Positions 7,550 to 13,831 of a stretch of DNA of 15,588 nucleotides are shown here, piece by piece. Both the position numbers and the translations under genes were made by a program. The stretch is taken from assembly GCA_024223125.1 (NCBI GenBank), contig JAAEOP010000360.1, positions 1 through 15,588 of the forward strand. Direction: 5' to 3'. The notes under the pieces were generated by a model. It was not told where the DNA came from. It was given only the letters and a program-made list of their open reading frames with translations, and did not search any database. The first letter of the stretch is position 1; each line of letters begins with the position of its first letter. This stretch comes from Chloroflexota bacterium (lineage in GTDB: Bacteria > Chloroflexota > Anaerolineae > Promineifilales > Promineifilaceae).

Positions 7550-9103
7550 GTGACCCGAAAATATCTTTTCCGTTCAACCCCTTTGTTATTGCTGGTTGTA
7601 TGCGCCCTGGTGGTAAGTTGCACAGATACAGCTCCGACGCCGTTTCCCATAGTAGAACCAACGGCCGTAGCCCAATTACCCGTACAAACGGCCGATCCTG
7701 TGGAAACCGAACCGGCGCCCGAAACACCAATCCGTGAAGCCGCACCCACCGCCACTCCTGATGAATCGGCTACGGCCGGCCCTAGTCCAACACCATCACA
7801 AACCCCGTCTCCTACCTGGACGTCCACGCAAACTCTTACCCCGTCACCCACGCCTACTTTTAAGCCGCAGGTGGTCCCTACTTTGTCAGAGACGGCCGCG
7901 CCGACAAACTTTTTGGAAGGCGTACCCACACCGGTCACGGCCGTGCCTTCCCCTGTACCCACCTTTGAAACCCCGCGTGAAATTACCAACGTGCTGCTGT
8001 TGGGCAGCGATACCCCCCTGACCGGCGACCACAAACGGACCGATTCGATGATCATTGTCTCCATTAACCAGGACAAACAAATCGCCTCCATGATCTCCCT
8101 ACCGCGCGATTTGTATGTATATCATCCCGGCAAAATTATGAGCCGCTTGAACACAGCCATCGGTTTAGGCGGCGTAGACCAACTGCGGCAAACGATTCTT
8201 TATAACTTTGGCATACCCATTCATTATTATGCCGAAATTGATTTTGATGGGTTTGAAACGGCCGTAGACGCCATGGGCGGTGTAGACATTGCTGTCAGTT
8301 GTCGTTTGCAAGATTGGCGGCTTATCTCTCCTGAACTCGATCCTCTAGTAGAAGAAAACTGGGCCCAATTTGCCCTAGAACCGGGCGTTCATCATATGGA
8401 TGGGGATATGGCATTGTGGTATGCGCGTTCGCGCCGATCTACCAATGATTTTGATCGCGGCCGTCGTCAGCAGCAGCTTCTACGGGCCATGCTTAACCAG
8501 GGGGTAGACCTGAACCTGATTTCCGAAGCGCCTACTTTGTGGAACACCTACAAAAATACGGTGGAGACAGATTTGGACATTGGCCGGTTTTTGCAGTTTG
8601 TAACGTTGGCTTCGGCCGTGCGCCAAAATGGGGTACAAAACCTGTATCTAGCCAGAGGAACCCAATCGTGGGTAACACCGGGCGGGGCGCAAGTACAGCT
8701 TCCCATTTGGGATGGCGAAGGCAATTATGGAGAGACATTTAGCCGTTTATACCGCGCCCCAGCTCTCAACCGCGCCAGCCGGCCGCCCGTCACTGTGGAA
8801 ATTGTTAACGCCAGCGGTAACCCCGACCTGGCTTTGCTGGCGGCCGATAATCTGGCCTGGTATGGGTTTGTGCCCATTATCGCAGAGACATTGCAAACGG
8901 AAACTGTGACCCAGCTTGAATATTTCCACCCCAATTTCAAAGATTCGTATGATTGGCTGATAAGCTGGATTTTTGACCGGCGGCGCTCCCAAATTCAACA
9001 GGTCAATGACCCCGATTTTGAATATGATTACCGGGTTATCTTGGGTGAAGGTTATGATCCTTGTTTGAATTTACTGTTGCAACCCCAAGAATTTCTAGAT
9101 TAA
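7550..9103 (+). CDS. LytR-CpsA-Psr (LCP) family lipoprotein with C-terminal LytR_C-like domain
   Basis: 517 residues from a GTG start 18 bases after the permease stop. Residues 1-24 form a short signal peptide ending in a lipobox-like V-V-S-C (C24), suggesting lipid anchoring outside the membrane. A Pro/Thr-rich linker spans about 27-142. The LCP catalytic domain follows (about 146-315): LLLGSDTPLTGDHKRTDSM (149-167) and SLPRDLYV (183-190) hold the conserved Asp/Arg residues that bind the pyrophosphate of the lipid-linked donor. YARSRRSTNDFDRGRRQQ (291-308) is the later conserved Arg-rich motif. Residues about 413-500 (VTVEIVNASGNPDLA...) match the LytR C-terminal domain. LCP enzymes transfer polyprenyl-pyrophosphate-linked glycopolymers to the cell wall or protein, so it plausibly attaches the polymer made and exported by its neighbours. 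Most LCP proteins have a single N-terminal transmembrane helix; the lipobox is less usual. Confidence 0.93.
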   Translation: MTRKYLFRSTPLLLLVVCALVVSCTDTAPTPFPIVEPTAVAQLPVQTADPVETEPAPETPIREAAPTATPDESATAGPSPTPSQTPSPTWTSTQTLTPSPTPTFKPQVVPTLSETAAPTNFLEGVPTPVTAVPSPVPTFETPREITNVLLLGSDTPLTGDHKRTDSMIIVSINQDKQIASMISLPRDLYVYHPGKIMSRLNTAIGLGGVDQLRQTILYNFGIPIHYYAEIDFDGFETAVDAMGGVDIAVSCRLQDWRLISPELDPLVEENWAQFALEPGVHHMDGDMALWYARSRRSTNDFDRGRRQQQLLRAMLNQGVDLNLISEAPTLWNTYKNTVETDLDIGRFLQFVTLASAVRQNGVQNLYLARGTQSWVTPGGAQVQLPIWDGEGNYGETFSRLYRAPALNRASRPPVTVEIVNASGNPDLALLAADNLAWYGFVPIIAETLQTETVTQLEYFHPNFKDSYDWLISWIFDRRRSQIQQVNDPDFEYDYRVILGEGYDPCLNLLLQPQEFLD

Positions 9104-9109
9104 GTTGCC

Positions 9110-9167
9110 GGGAATTCACTTGGTACGATTGGTTCAATCTTGAAGATTGAACCAATCTGGGAATTCC
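9110..9167. repeat. AACCAATC-type hairpin repeat, copy 1, nested in GAATTC arms
   Basis: GATTGGTTCAATCT (9127-9140) pairs perfectly with AGATTGAACCAATC (9144-9157) with a three-base loop. Outside, GGAATTC (9111-9117) pairs with GAATTCC (9161-9167). It lies seven bases past the LCP stop. No strong T-tract follows, so termination is uncertain. The core arm AGATTGGTTCA recurs at 15347-15380. Confidence 0.85.
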
Positions 9168-9196
9168 AAAATTATTTATGAGTGAACCCTCATTCA

Positions 9197-9225
9197 TTGC
9201 TGATTACGGCCGTGACAGGCATAAT
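9197..9225 (+). promoter_or_regulatory. Possible sigma70-type promoter upstream of the UMF1 transporter
   Basis: TTGCTG (9197-9202) and CATAAT (9220-9225) are separated by exactly 17 bases, each with a modest match to the consensus. Transcription would start near 9232, ahead of the terminator-like hairpin at 9269. It would therefore give a short terminated RNA or an attenuated leader. Weak on its own. Confidence 0.35.
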
Positions 9226-9268
9226 ACCCACATGGCGACAAAATACCCCGACATTACCCCACAAACAT

Positions 9269-9306
9269 AAGGACGAAGACCAAAAGTGGCGCTTCGTCCT
9301 TTTTTG
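9269..9306 (+). terminator. Rho-independent terminator
   Basis: AAGGACGAAG (9269-9278) pairs with CTTCGTCCTT (9292-9301), a 10-bp perfect stem with a 13-base loop, followed by an unbroken T-run through 9306. It most likely ends transcription of the permease-LCP unit. It sits 30 bases before the next start codon, so it could also act as an attenuator for the transporter. Confidence 0.85.
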
Positions 9307-9335
9307 ATCAACATCAAGTTACGGAGGGAAACAGA

Positions 9336-10664
9336 ATGAACGACAAACGCGAAATTAACGGTTGGGTCATGTATGACTGGGCCAACTCTGCCTTTAGCAC
9401 CACCGTTGTCACGGCTTTGCTAGGCCCCTATATTTTTGCGTTGGCTCAATCTAGCGAAACGCCAGTTACCTTTTTTGGTATTGTGATTGAACCGGCCGCT
9501 ATTTTCCCCTTTGCCGCCTCATTGTCTGTGGCGCTGCAAGTCATCTTTTTGCCGTTGTTGGGCACAGTAGCGGACTATACCCATCTGAAAAAGAAAATGC
9601 TGCTTACCTTCGCTTACATTGGCGCAGCCAGTACCATCTTCTTGTTTGCCGTACAGGCCGATATGCCGGTGTTGGGTACAAACGGGGCTATTTTTATGGC
9701 GGCCGTCATTGCCATTGTTGCCAATCTCTGTTTTGGCGCCGCCATCGTTTTTTACAACGCCTTTCTACCTGACATCGCTTCCCCAGACACGCGGGACAGT
9801 GTTAGCTCGCGCGGATTTGCATTTGGTTATTTGGGTGGCGGTGTGCTGCTATTGGTCAATCTAATACTCATCAATTTTCTGACCGACACAGCTTTGGCAG
9901 TACGCATCAGTCTGGCCAGCGCCGGTGTGTGGTGGCTTGCTTTTACCTTTCTGTTTCCGCAAAAACGGTTGAAGCAGCGGGAAGCGGCCCGCGCTCTGCC
10001 TGAAGGTAGCAAATTGTTAACGCATGGTCTCAAACAAATATGGCATACTCTGGGTGACTTGTGGCGCAAATATCCTAAAACATTGCAATATCTCATTGCC
10101 TATCTCATTTACAATGACGGTATTCAAACGGTGATTGTGGTATCAACTTTGTTTGCGGCCGATGAGTTGGGCGCTGATAACACGACATTATTGTTACTGG
10201 TGTTGATGATTCAATTCTTGGCCTTTTTTGGCGCGTTGGGGTTTGGCTTTTTGGCCAAACGCATCGGAGCTAGAAGAGCCATTATGCTTAGTCTGGTTGT
10301 TTGGTCAGGTGTCGTTATTTATGCCTATCTGTGGTTAACGACCATTACGCAGTTGTATGTACTGGGTGTGTGTATAGCGATGGTGTTAGGCGGGTCGCAG
10401 GCGTTGAGCCGGTCGCTCTTTTCCCAGATGATTCCTGACAGTCAAGAATCGGAATTTTTTGGATTCTATGAGATTAGCGAGCGGGGTACTTCCTGGTTGG
10501 GGCCGTTGGCGTTTGCAGCGGCCGTGCAAATTACCGGTTCGCAGCGGATTGCCATTGTGTCATTGATTATCTTTTTTGTGGTGGGGCTGGCTTTGTTAAG
10601 CCGGGTAAATGTGCGCCAGGCAATGTTGGATGCCGGGCAAGACCCGACGGGCGTGGTGTTGTAG
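9336..10664 (+). CDS. MFS transporter, UMF1 family
   Basis: A 442-residue inner-membrane transporter with about 12 hydrophobic segments. The N-terminus carries the UMF1 signature INGWVMYDWANSAFSTTVVT (7-26), shared with bacterial relatives of the fungal Atg22 vacuolar amino-acid effluxer. The MFS-like central loop holds basic residues around FPQKRLKQREAARAL. The substrate of bacterial UMF1 proteins is not established; amino-acid or drug efflux are guesses. The start is fixed by a strong Shine-Dalgarno sequence (GGAGG at 9323-9327, eight bases from the ATG), the best in the window. It lies directly after the terminator at 9269-9306 and ends two bases from the stop of the convergent arfB. Confidence 0.92.
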   Translation: MNDKREINGWVMYDWANSAFSTTVVTALLGPYIFALAQSSETPVTFFGIVIEPAAIFPFAASLSVALQVIFLPLLGTVADYTHLKKKMLLTFAYIGAASTIFLFAVQADMPVLGTNGAIFMAAVIAIVANLCFGAAIVFYNAFLPDIASPDTRDSVSSRGFAFGYLGGGVLLLVNLILINFLTDTALAVRISLASAGVWWLAFTFLFPQKRLKQREAARALPEGSKLLTHGLKQIWHTLGDLWRKYPKTLQYLIAYLIYNDGIQTVIVVSTLFAADELGADNTTLLLLVLMIQFLAFFGALGFGFLAKRIGARRAIMLSLVVWSGVVIYAYLWLTTITQLYVLGVCIAMVLGGSQALSRSLFSQMIPDSQESEFFGFYEISERGTSWLGPLAFAAAVQITGSQRIAIVSLIIFFVVGLALLSRVNVRQAMLDAGQDPTGVVL

Positions 10665-10666
10665 AT

Positions 10667-11101
10667 TTAATAATCTGGCCGTTCCCGACGGCGGCGTTTT
10701 TTCTCGCTTTGATGGCGTTTTTTTCGCAGCCGTTTTTCTTTGGCCGCTTTGCTAGGTCTACTCTTTTTGCGGCGTTTTGGCTTCTTGAGGGCTTGGGCTA
10801 ATAATTTTTGTAAACGGCCGATTGCCAATTTCCGGTTACGGTATTGGCTGCGCGACTCCTGAACGCTGATCTGTAAATTCCCCTGATTATCAACCCAATG
10901 CGCCAGTTTTTTCTGAATGAGTATCCGTTGATTGTCTGTCAGGCTGGGTGAATGGGTGATGTTGAAAAGCAACGTGGCTTTACTGGCGGTTTTATTAACG
11001 TGTTGCCCACCAGGACCGCTGCTGGTCGAGAAGCGAAACTGAATTTCGGCCAGCGGTATTTTTAAGTTGTCGTTGATGATAATCAGATTTTCGTCGTTCA
11101 T
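10667..11101 (-). CDS. arfB: Peptidyl-tRNA hydrolase ArfB (YaeJ), stalled-ribosome rescue factor
   Basis: A 144-residue release-factor-like protein. It has the catalytic GGQ in SSGPGGQHVNKTASKATL (27-44), which hydrolyses peptidyl-tRNA in the peptidyl-transferase centre. The codon-recognition domain of true release factors is absent. The C-terminal third (about 105-144) is extremely Lys/Arg-rich (KPKRRKKSRPSKAAKEKR...). This is the tail that ArfB threads into the empty mRNA channel of stalled ribosomes. Length matches the family (about 140). It is convergent with the UMF1 gene, with only two bases between stops and no terminator between them, and divergent from the thioredoxin-like selenoprotein gene. 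No clear ribosome-binding site is seen before the ATG. Confidence 0.94.
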   Translation of the reverse strand: MNDENLIIINDNLKIPLAEIQFRFSTSSGPGGQHVNKTASKATLLFNITHSPSLTDNQRILIQKKLAHWVDNQGNLQISVQESRSQYRNRKLAIGRLQKLLAQALKKPKRRKKSRPSKAAKEKRLRKKRHQSEKKRRRRERPDY

Positions 11102-11153
11102 AAGTTGGCGGATAATATTTTTGTTGCTCAGCTACCATTGTGTGGCTACACTC

Positions 11154-11663
11154 ATGATTATGATAGCCATACTTAATCAAAATTCAGCCATATTCTTGTA
11201 CATTATACTCGGCCTGGGAATTCTGGCTGTGATTCTAAGGTTTTTGCCCAAGACACGGCGGCGAGCGGGAGCGCTGGTGGGAATTGGGGCGCTGCTTTTT
11301 GGTGGACTGCTGCTTTTTCAACCAGTACATGAGGGGAGTACGGTCGTGACCGTCAAACAAACAATAGCGGCTAACGACGGCCGTCCCTTTTTCCTGGAAC
11401 TATACTCCGATTATTGAGCGGCTTGCCGCCAGGCCAAACCCATCGTGGATGGGTTAGAAGATGAGTGGGGCGAGACTGTAAACGTACTGCTTTTGAATGT
11501 ACAGGAGCCGGCGGCACGGCCGTTGTTAACTGAACTCAATTTCCGCTATACTCCCACCTTCATCTTGTTTGACGAACAGGGAAATGAAATATGGCGCAGC
11601 AGCGGCAGCCTTAACCCTGATGAAATCAATGAGCAAATCAATGCCCTCAGTGATATTGAATGA
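11154..11663 (+). CDS. Membrane-anchored thioredoxin-like protein; probable selenoprotein with U-A-A-C active site (in-frame UGA at 11415-11417)
   Basis: Read through the in-frame TGA at 11415, this gives one 169-residue protein. Two hydrophobic helices (about 11-30 and 38-56) flank a basic loop, RFLPKTRRRAG (29-39). By the positive-inside rule this puts the C-terminal domain outside the membrane. The C-terminal domain is thioredoxin-like: PFFLELYSDY (78-87), then U88-A-A-C91 in the CxxC position, K95-P96 as in the usual CxxCK/RxxxP helix, strand VNVLLLNVQE (109-118), and the cis-proline motif YTPTFILFDEQGNEIW (132-147). Both halves are in the same frame, and everything after the TGA is good thioredoxin sequence. 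A hairpin at 11437-11455 fits a bacterial SECIS. Start: ATG 11154 (or 11160). An earlier in-frame Met at 11067 overlaps arfB and is unlikely. The alternative is a nonsense mutation of the first Cys. Confidence 0.75.
11437..11455 (+). promoter_or_regulatory. Putative bacterial SECIS hairpin
   Basis: AACCCATC (11437-11444) pairs perfectly with GATGGGTT (11448-11455) around loop GTG. The stem begins 19 bases and the apical loop 27 bases after the UGA at 11415-11417, and the loop starts with G. These match the published general description of bacterial SECIS elements: apical loop roughly 16-37 bases downstream of UGA, with a G in the first loop positions. A smaller GCGG-CTTG-CCGC hairpin (11418-11429) sits directly after the UGA. 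Confidence 0.6.
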
Positions 11664-11664
11664 A

Positions 11665-11710
11665 GAGATTGAGAGATTGGAGATTAACAAATCTCCAATC
11701 TCTCAATCTC
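11665..11710. repeat. AGATTGGAGATT-type hairpin repeat, copy 1 (21-bp perfect stem)
   Basis: Arms 11665-11685 (beginning GAGATTGAGAGATTGG) and 11690-11710 are perfect reverse complements with a four-base loop. It begins one base after the TGA of the thioredoxin-like gene and ends 11 bases before the next ATG, filling the whole gap. A related copy lies at 13758-13812. In RNA it would be a very stable hairpin; it has no T-tract in the plus direction. Confidence 0.9.
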
Positions 11711-11721
11711 CTAATCTCTAA

Positions 11722-12657
11722 ATGACCCCCCCAATCTCCAGATACGTCCATCTTTTTTTTATGGATGGTGTTGGTCTGGGCGAGGCTGATTCTGAAACCA
11801 ACCCGTTTATGACGGCGCGTATGCCCCACCTGAGAGCGTTGTTGGGCGAGGGCTGGTTTGTGCGCGGTCACGGCCGTATAACCACCAACCGCGCCAGCTT
11901 CATCCCCACCGACCCCAATTTAGGCATAGAAGGACGGCCACAAAGCGCTACCAACCAGGCCGCCATCTTAACCGGGCGTAATGTGCCCCAATTGGTGGGC
12001 GAACATTATGGGCCAAAACCGAATGCGGCCGTGCGCGAACAGATTCATCAGGGCACATTGTTTTCCGAAGTGGTGGCAGCGGGCGGGCAGGCGGCGCTGC
12101 TTACTCCCTATCCAAAAGGATATTTTGATGCAGTCAACAGTGGCAAACGGCTTTATTCGGCCGTGCCGGAAGCGGCCGTCCATGCCGGATTGAATTTGAT
12201 GACATCGGCCGATTTGCGTGACGGCCGTGCTGTCAGCCCTGACTTTACCGGGCAAGGCTGGCACAATTTTCTAGGCATCACCGATATTCCCATTCTCACC
12301 CTGGGTGCGGCCGGACAGCAAATTGCTCGTATTGCCCGCCACTATCACTTTAGCTTTTTTGAACATTGGCCCAGCGACCGCGCCGGACATCGCGGCCCGT
12401 TGGCGGATGCCGTCACCCATTTAGAGATGATTGATGGCGCACTGGGCGGACTAATGTCTGCTTGGGATGAGTCGGCCGGACTACTAATTATCAGCAGCGA
12501 TCATGGTAATATTGAAGCCAAAGACCACCGCCAGCACACCCGCAATCCGGTTCCCACCATTTTAATGGGGCCAGGCCATGCCGAACTGGCAGCCCAGATT
12601 GTGGATTTGACGGATATTGCAAAGATAGCGCGGCAATTTTTAAGAATGAGTGGGTAG
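11722..12657 (+). CDS. Alkaline-phosphatase-superfamily metalloenzyme (phosphoglycerate-mutase-like)
   Basis: A 311-residue probable soluble enzyme with the two-metal core of the alkaline phosphatase/iPGM superfamily. VHLFFMDGVGLG (9-20) gives metal ligand D15. GRPQSATNQAAILTG (71-85) contains the nucleophile Ser/Thr (S75 or T77). DRAGHRG (219-225) and ISSDHGNIE (257-265) give further Asp/His ligands, and HTRNPVPTI (272-280) gives the last His. The SDHGN...HTxNPVP arrangement is closest to cofactor-independent phosphoglycerate mutase. At 311 residues it lacks room for the second iPGM domain, so it is a member of the short 'metalloenzyme' group of unknown substrate, probably acting on a phosphate ester. 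ATG 11722 lacks a ribosome-binding site; a later Met at 11761 would cut off the first strand. Confidence 0.88.
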   Translation: MTPPISRYVHLFFMDGVGLGEADSETNPFMTARMPHLRALLGEGWFVRGHGRITTNRASFIPTDPNLGIEGRPQSATNQAAILTGRNVPQLVGEHYGPKPNAAVREQIHQGTLFSEVVAAGGQAALLTPYPKGYFDAVNSGKRLYSAVPEAAVHAGLNLMTSADLRDGRAVSPDFTGQGWHNFLGITDIPILTLGAAGQQIARIARHYHFSFFEHWPSDRAGHRGPLADAVTHLEMIDGALGGLMSAWDESAGLLIISSDHGNIEAKDHRQHTRNPVPTILMGPGHAELAAQIVDLTDIAKIARQFLRMSG

Positions 12658-12660
12658 TGT

Positions 12661-12709
12661 TTAGTGGCTGGTGGCTTGTACAAACCACTAACCGCCAGCC
12701 ACCAGCCAC
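12661..12709. repeat. GCCACCAGCC-type hairpin repeat overlapping a translation start region, with competing arms
   Basis: GTGGCTGGTGGC (12664-12675) pairs perfectly with GCCACCAGCCAC (12698-12709). Alternatively TTAGTGG (12661-12667) pairs with CCACTAA (12685-12691). The two structures share bases and are mutually exclusive. The long stem ends one base before the AGGAG ribosome-binding site (12711-12715) of the flavin-reductase gene, so folding could affect its translation. Confidence 0.75.
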
Positions 12710-12720
12710 AAGGAGAAAAT

Positions 12721-13224
12721 ATGACATTTTCATCAGAGAGTTTTCGGGATGCGCTGCGCCATTTTCCGGCCGGCGTTACCATTGTCACCATTAAAGCGCC
12801 GGGCTATGCGGAACCATACGGCTTGACGGTATCAGCGTTTGCTTCAGTATCGCCCCAGCCGCCGCTGATTTTGGTGGCGATTGACCATCGGGGGTTGGGA
12901 CATGAAATATTGGGGGTGGAAGGCGCAGTTTTTGCTGTGAATATTTTGGCGCAAGAGCAAGCGGATCTTTCTAATCGTTTTGCCTGGATTAAGGATGAGG
13001 ATCGGTTTGCGGTGGGGGCGTGGGACACGGCCGTAACGGGCGCCCCCATCCTGAAAAATTGTCTGGCCTGGTTAGATTGTACCATTCACGACCGTGTAAC
13101 GGCCGGAACCCACACCATTTACATTGGCGCAGTACAAGCAGGCAGCGTTCCCCGTCCCGATGAATCTCCATTGGTGTATTGGAATCGTGGTTACCGTAAG
13201 TTGGCTTTAACGGATGACCGATGA
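12721..13224 (+). CDS. Flavin-reductase-like FMN-binding protein
   Basis: A 167-residue member of the flavin reductase domain family, which binds FMN in a split-barrel dimer and often uses NAD(P)H to supply reduced flavin. MTFSSESFRDALRHFPAGVT (1-20) is the typical N-terminus. GLTVSAFASVSPQPPLILVA (34-53) is the FMN-binding strand-loop. GTHTIYIGAV (129-138) corresponds to the family GDHxxxxGxV motif, with Asp replaced by Thr. PLVYWNRGYRKL (150-161) is the usual C-terminal signature. The start is fixed by AGGAG at 12711-12715; an in-frame GTG at 12664 lies in the hairpin repeat and is not used. The TGA overlaps the next gene's ATG (ATGA). The physiological partner enzyme is not evident. Confidence 0.9.
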   Translation: MTFSSESFRDALRHFPAGVTIVTIKAPGYAEPYGLTVSAFASVSPQPPLILVAIDHRGLGHEILGVEGAVFAVNILAQEQADLSNRFAWIKDEDRFAVGAWDTAVTGAPILKNCLAWLDCTIHDRVTAGTHTIYIGAVQAGSVPRPDESPLVYWNRGYRKLALTDDR

Positions 13225-13772
13225 CGGACGACGGGCAACGGATGACCAAATCTACAAAAAACAGCCAAGCCGATTGGCCGGTAGAAGTTATACGCAGCGC
13301 CAAGCGGCGCAAAACGATCAGCGCTGAGTTGAAGAATGGGGTGTTAGTAGTGCGTGCCCCGGCCAGTATGAGCGATGAAGAGCTAACGCCGGTTATTGAG
13401 AAATTTCGTCATAGATTAGCCCGTAAATTGCGGCCGACACCCCGCTCAGACACCCATCTGGAAAAAGCAGCTCGACAGTTGAACAGAGAATTTTTTGACA
13501 ATAAGCTTACCTGGCAATCTGTTCGTTATGTGTCTAACCAAAATAAACGATTTGGCAGTTGTACCCCTTCACGGGGAACCATTCGCATTAGCGACCGGCT
13601 GGCAACAATGCCGCTTTGGGTGGAGAGGTATGTCATTATGCACGAATTGGCCCATTTGCAAGAAGCGAATCACGGCCGTCGTTTTTGGCAGCTTGTCAAT
13701 CAATATCCCCTTACAGAACGAGCCAGAGGGTATTTGATGGCAGTTGGGTTGGAAGATGAGATTGGAGATTAG
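13221..13772 (+). CDS. YgjP-type (DUF45/M48-like) zinc metalloprotease
   Basis: A 183-residue protein with the zinc signature HELAHLQEANHGRRFW (141-156). H141 and H145 are ligands, E142 is the catalytic base and H151 is the likely third ligand. NKRFGSC (108-114) and the following beta-hairpin (TIRISDRLATMP, 120-131) are typical of the YgjP-like family, intracellular predicted metalloproteases with few characterised members. No signal peptide. The start is taken at 13221, overlapping the upstream stop; ATG 13242 (residue 8) is an alternative, and the first seven residues lie in a short direct repeat (CGGATGACC at 13211-13219 and 13239-13247). The C-terminal residues EDEIGD and the stop codon are encoded by a copy of the AGATTGGAGATT repeat, so the natural end has probably been altered. 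Confidence 0.9.
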   Translation: MTDDGQRMTKSTKNSQADWPVEVIRSAKRRKTISAELKNGVLVVRAPASMSDEELTPVIEKFRHRLARKLRPTPRSDTHLEKAARQLNREFFDNKLTWQSVRYVSNQNKRFGSCTPSRGTIRISDRLATMPLWVERYVIMHELAHLQEANHGRRFWQLVNQYPLTERARGYLMAVGLEDEIGD

Positions 13773-13812
13773 GAGATTGGAGGCAGCTTACAATTTCCAA
13801 TCTCTCAATCTC
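13758..13812. repeat. AGATTGGAGATT-type hairpin repeat, copy 2
   Basis: GAGATTAGGAGATTGG (13765-13780) pairs with CCAATCTCTCAATCTC (13797-13812) with two adjacent mismatches. The upstream GAGATTGGAGATT (13758-13770) is the same word as in copy 1 at 11665-11710. It covers the end and stop of the metalloprotease gene. A short T-run (TCTTTT) after the right arm might give weak termination. Confidence 0.8.
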
Positions 13813-13831
13813 TTTTGATGGAGAAAAGAAC

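Noticed and set aside
7528..8091. 187-residue minus-strand ORF opposite the LCP gene
   Set aside because: It is the antisense shadow of the Pro/Thr-rich linker, giving a Val/Gly-rich low-complexity translation with no independent support.
9110..9167. Main intrinsic terminator of the LCP gene
   Set aside because: The stem is strong but no T-run follows; the hairpin at 9269-9306 has the proper T-tract, and the stem family recurs elsewhere as a repeat.
11067..11417. Stand-alone 116-residue membrane ORF, with 11445-11663 as a separate gene
   Set aside because: Its first 35 bases overlap arfB, its end coincides with the thioredoxin active site, and the following ORF continues in the same frame with the rest of the fold. 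One gene read through UGA explains both.
11415..11417. Genome-wide reassignment of UGA (code 4 or 25)
   Set aside because: UGA is used as an ordinary stop at several tight gene junctions (2391, 4577, 4924, 13222, 14375), so only a site-specific recoding fits.
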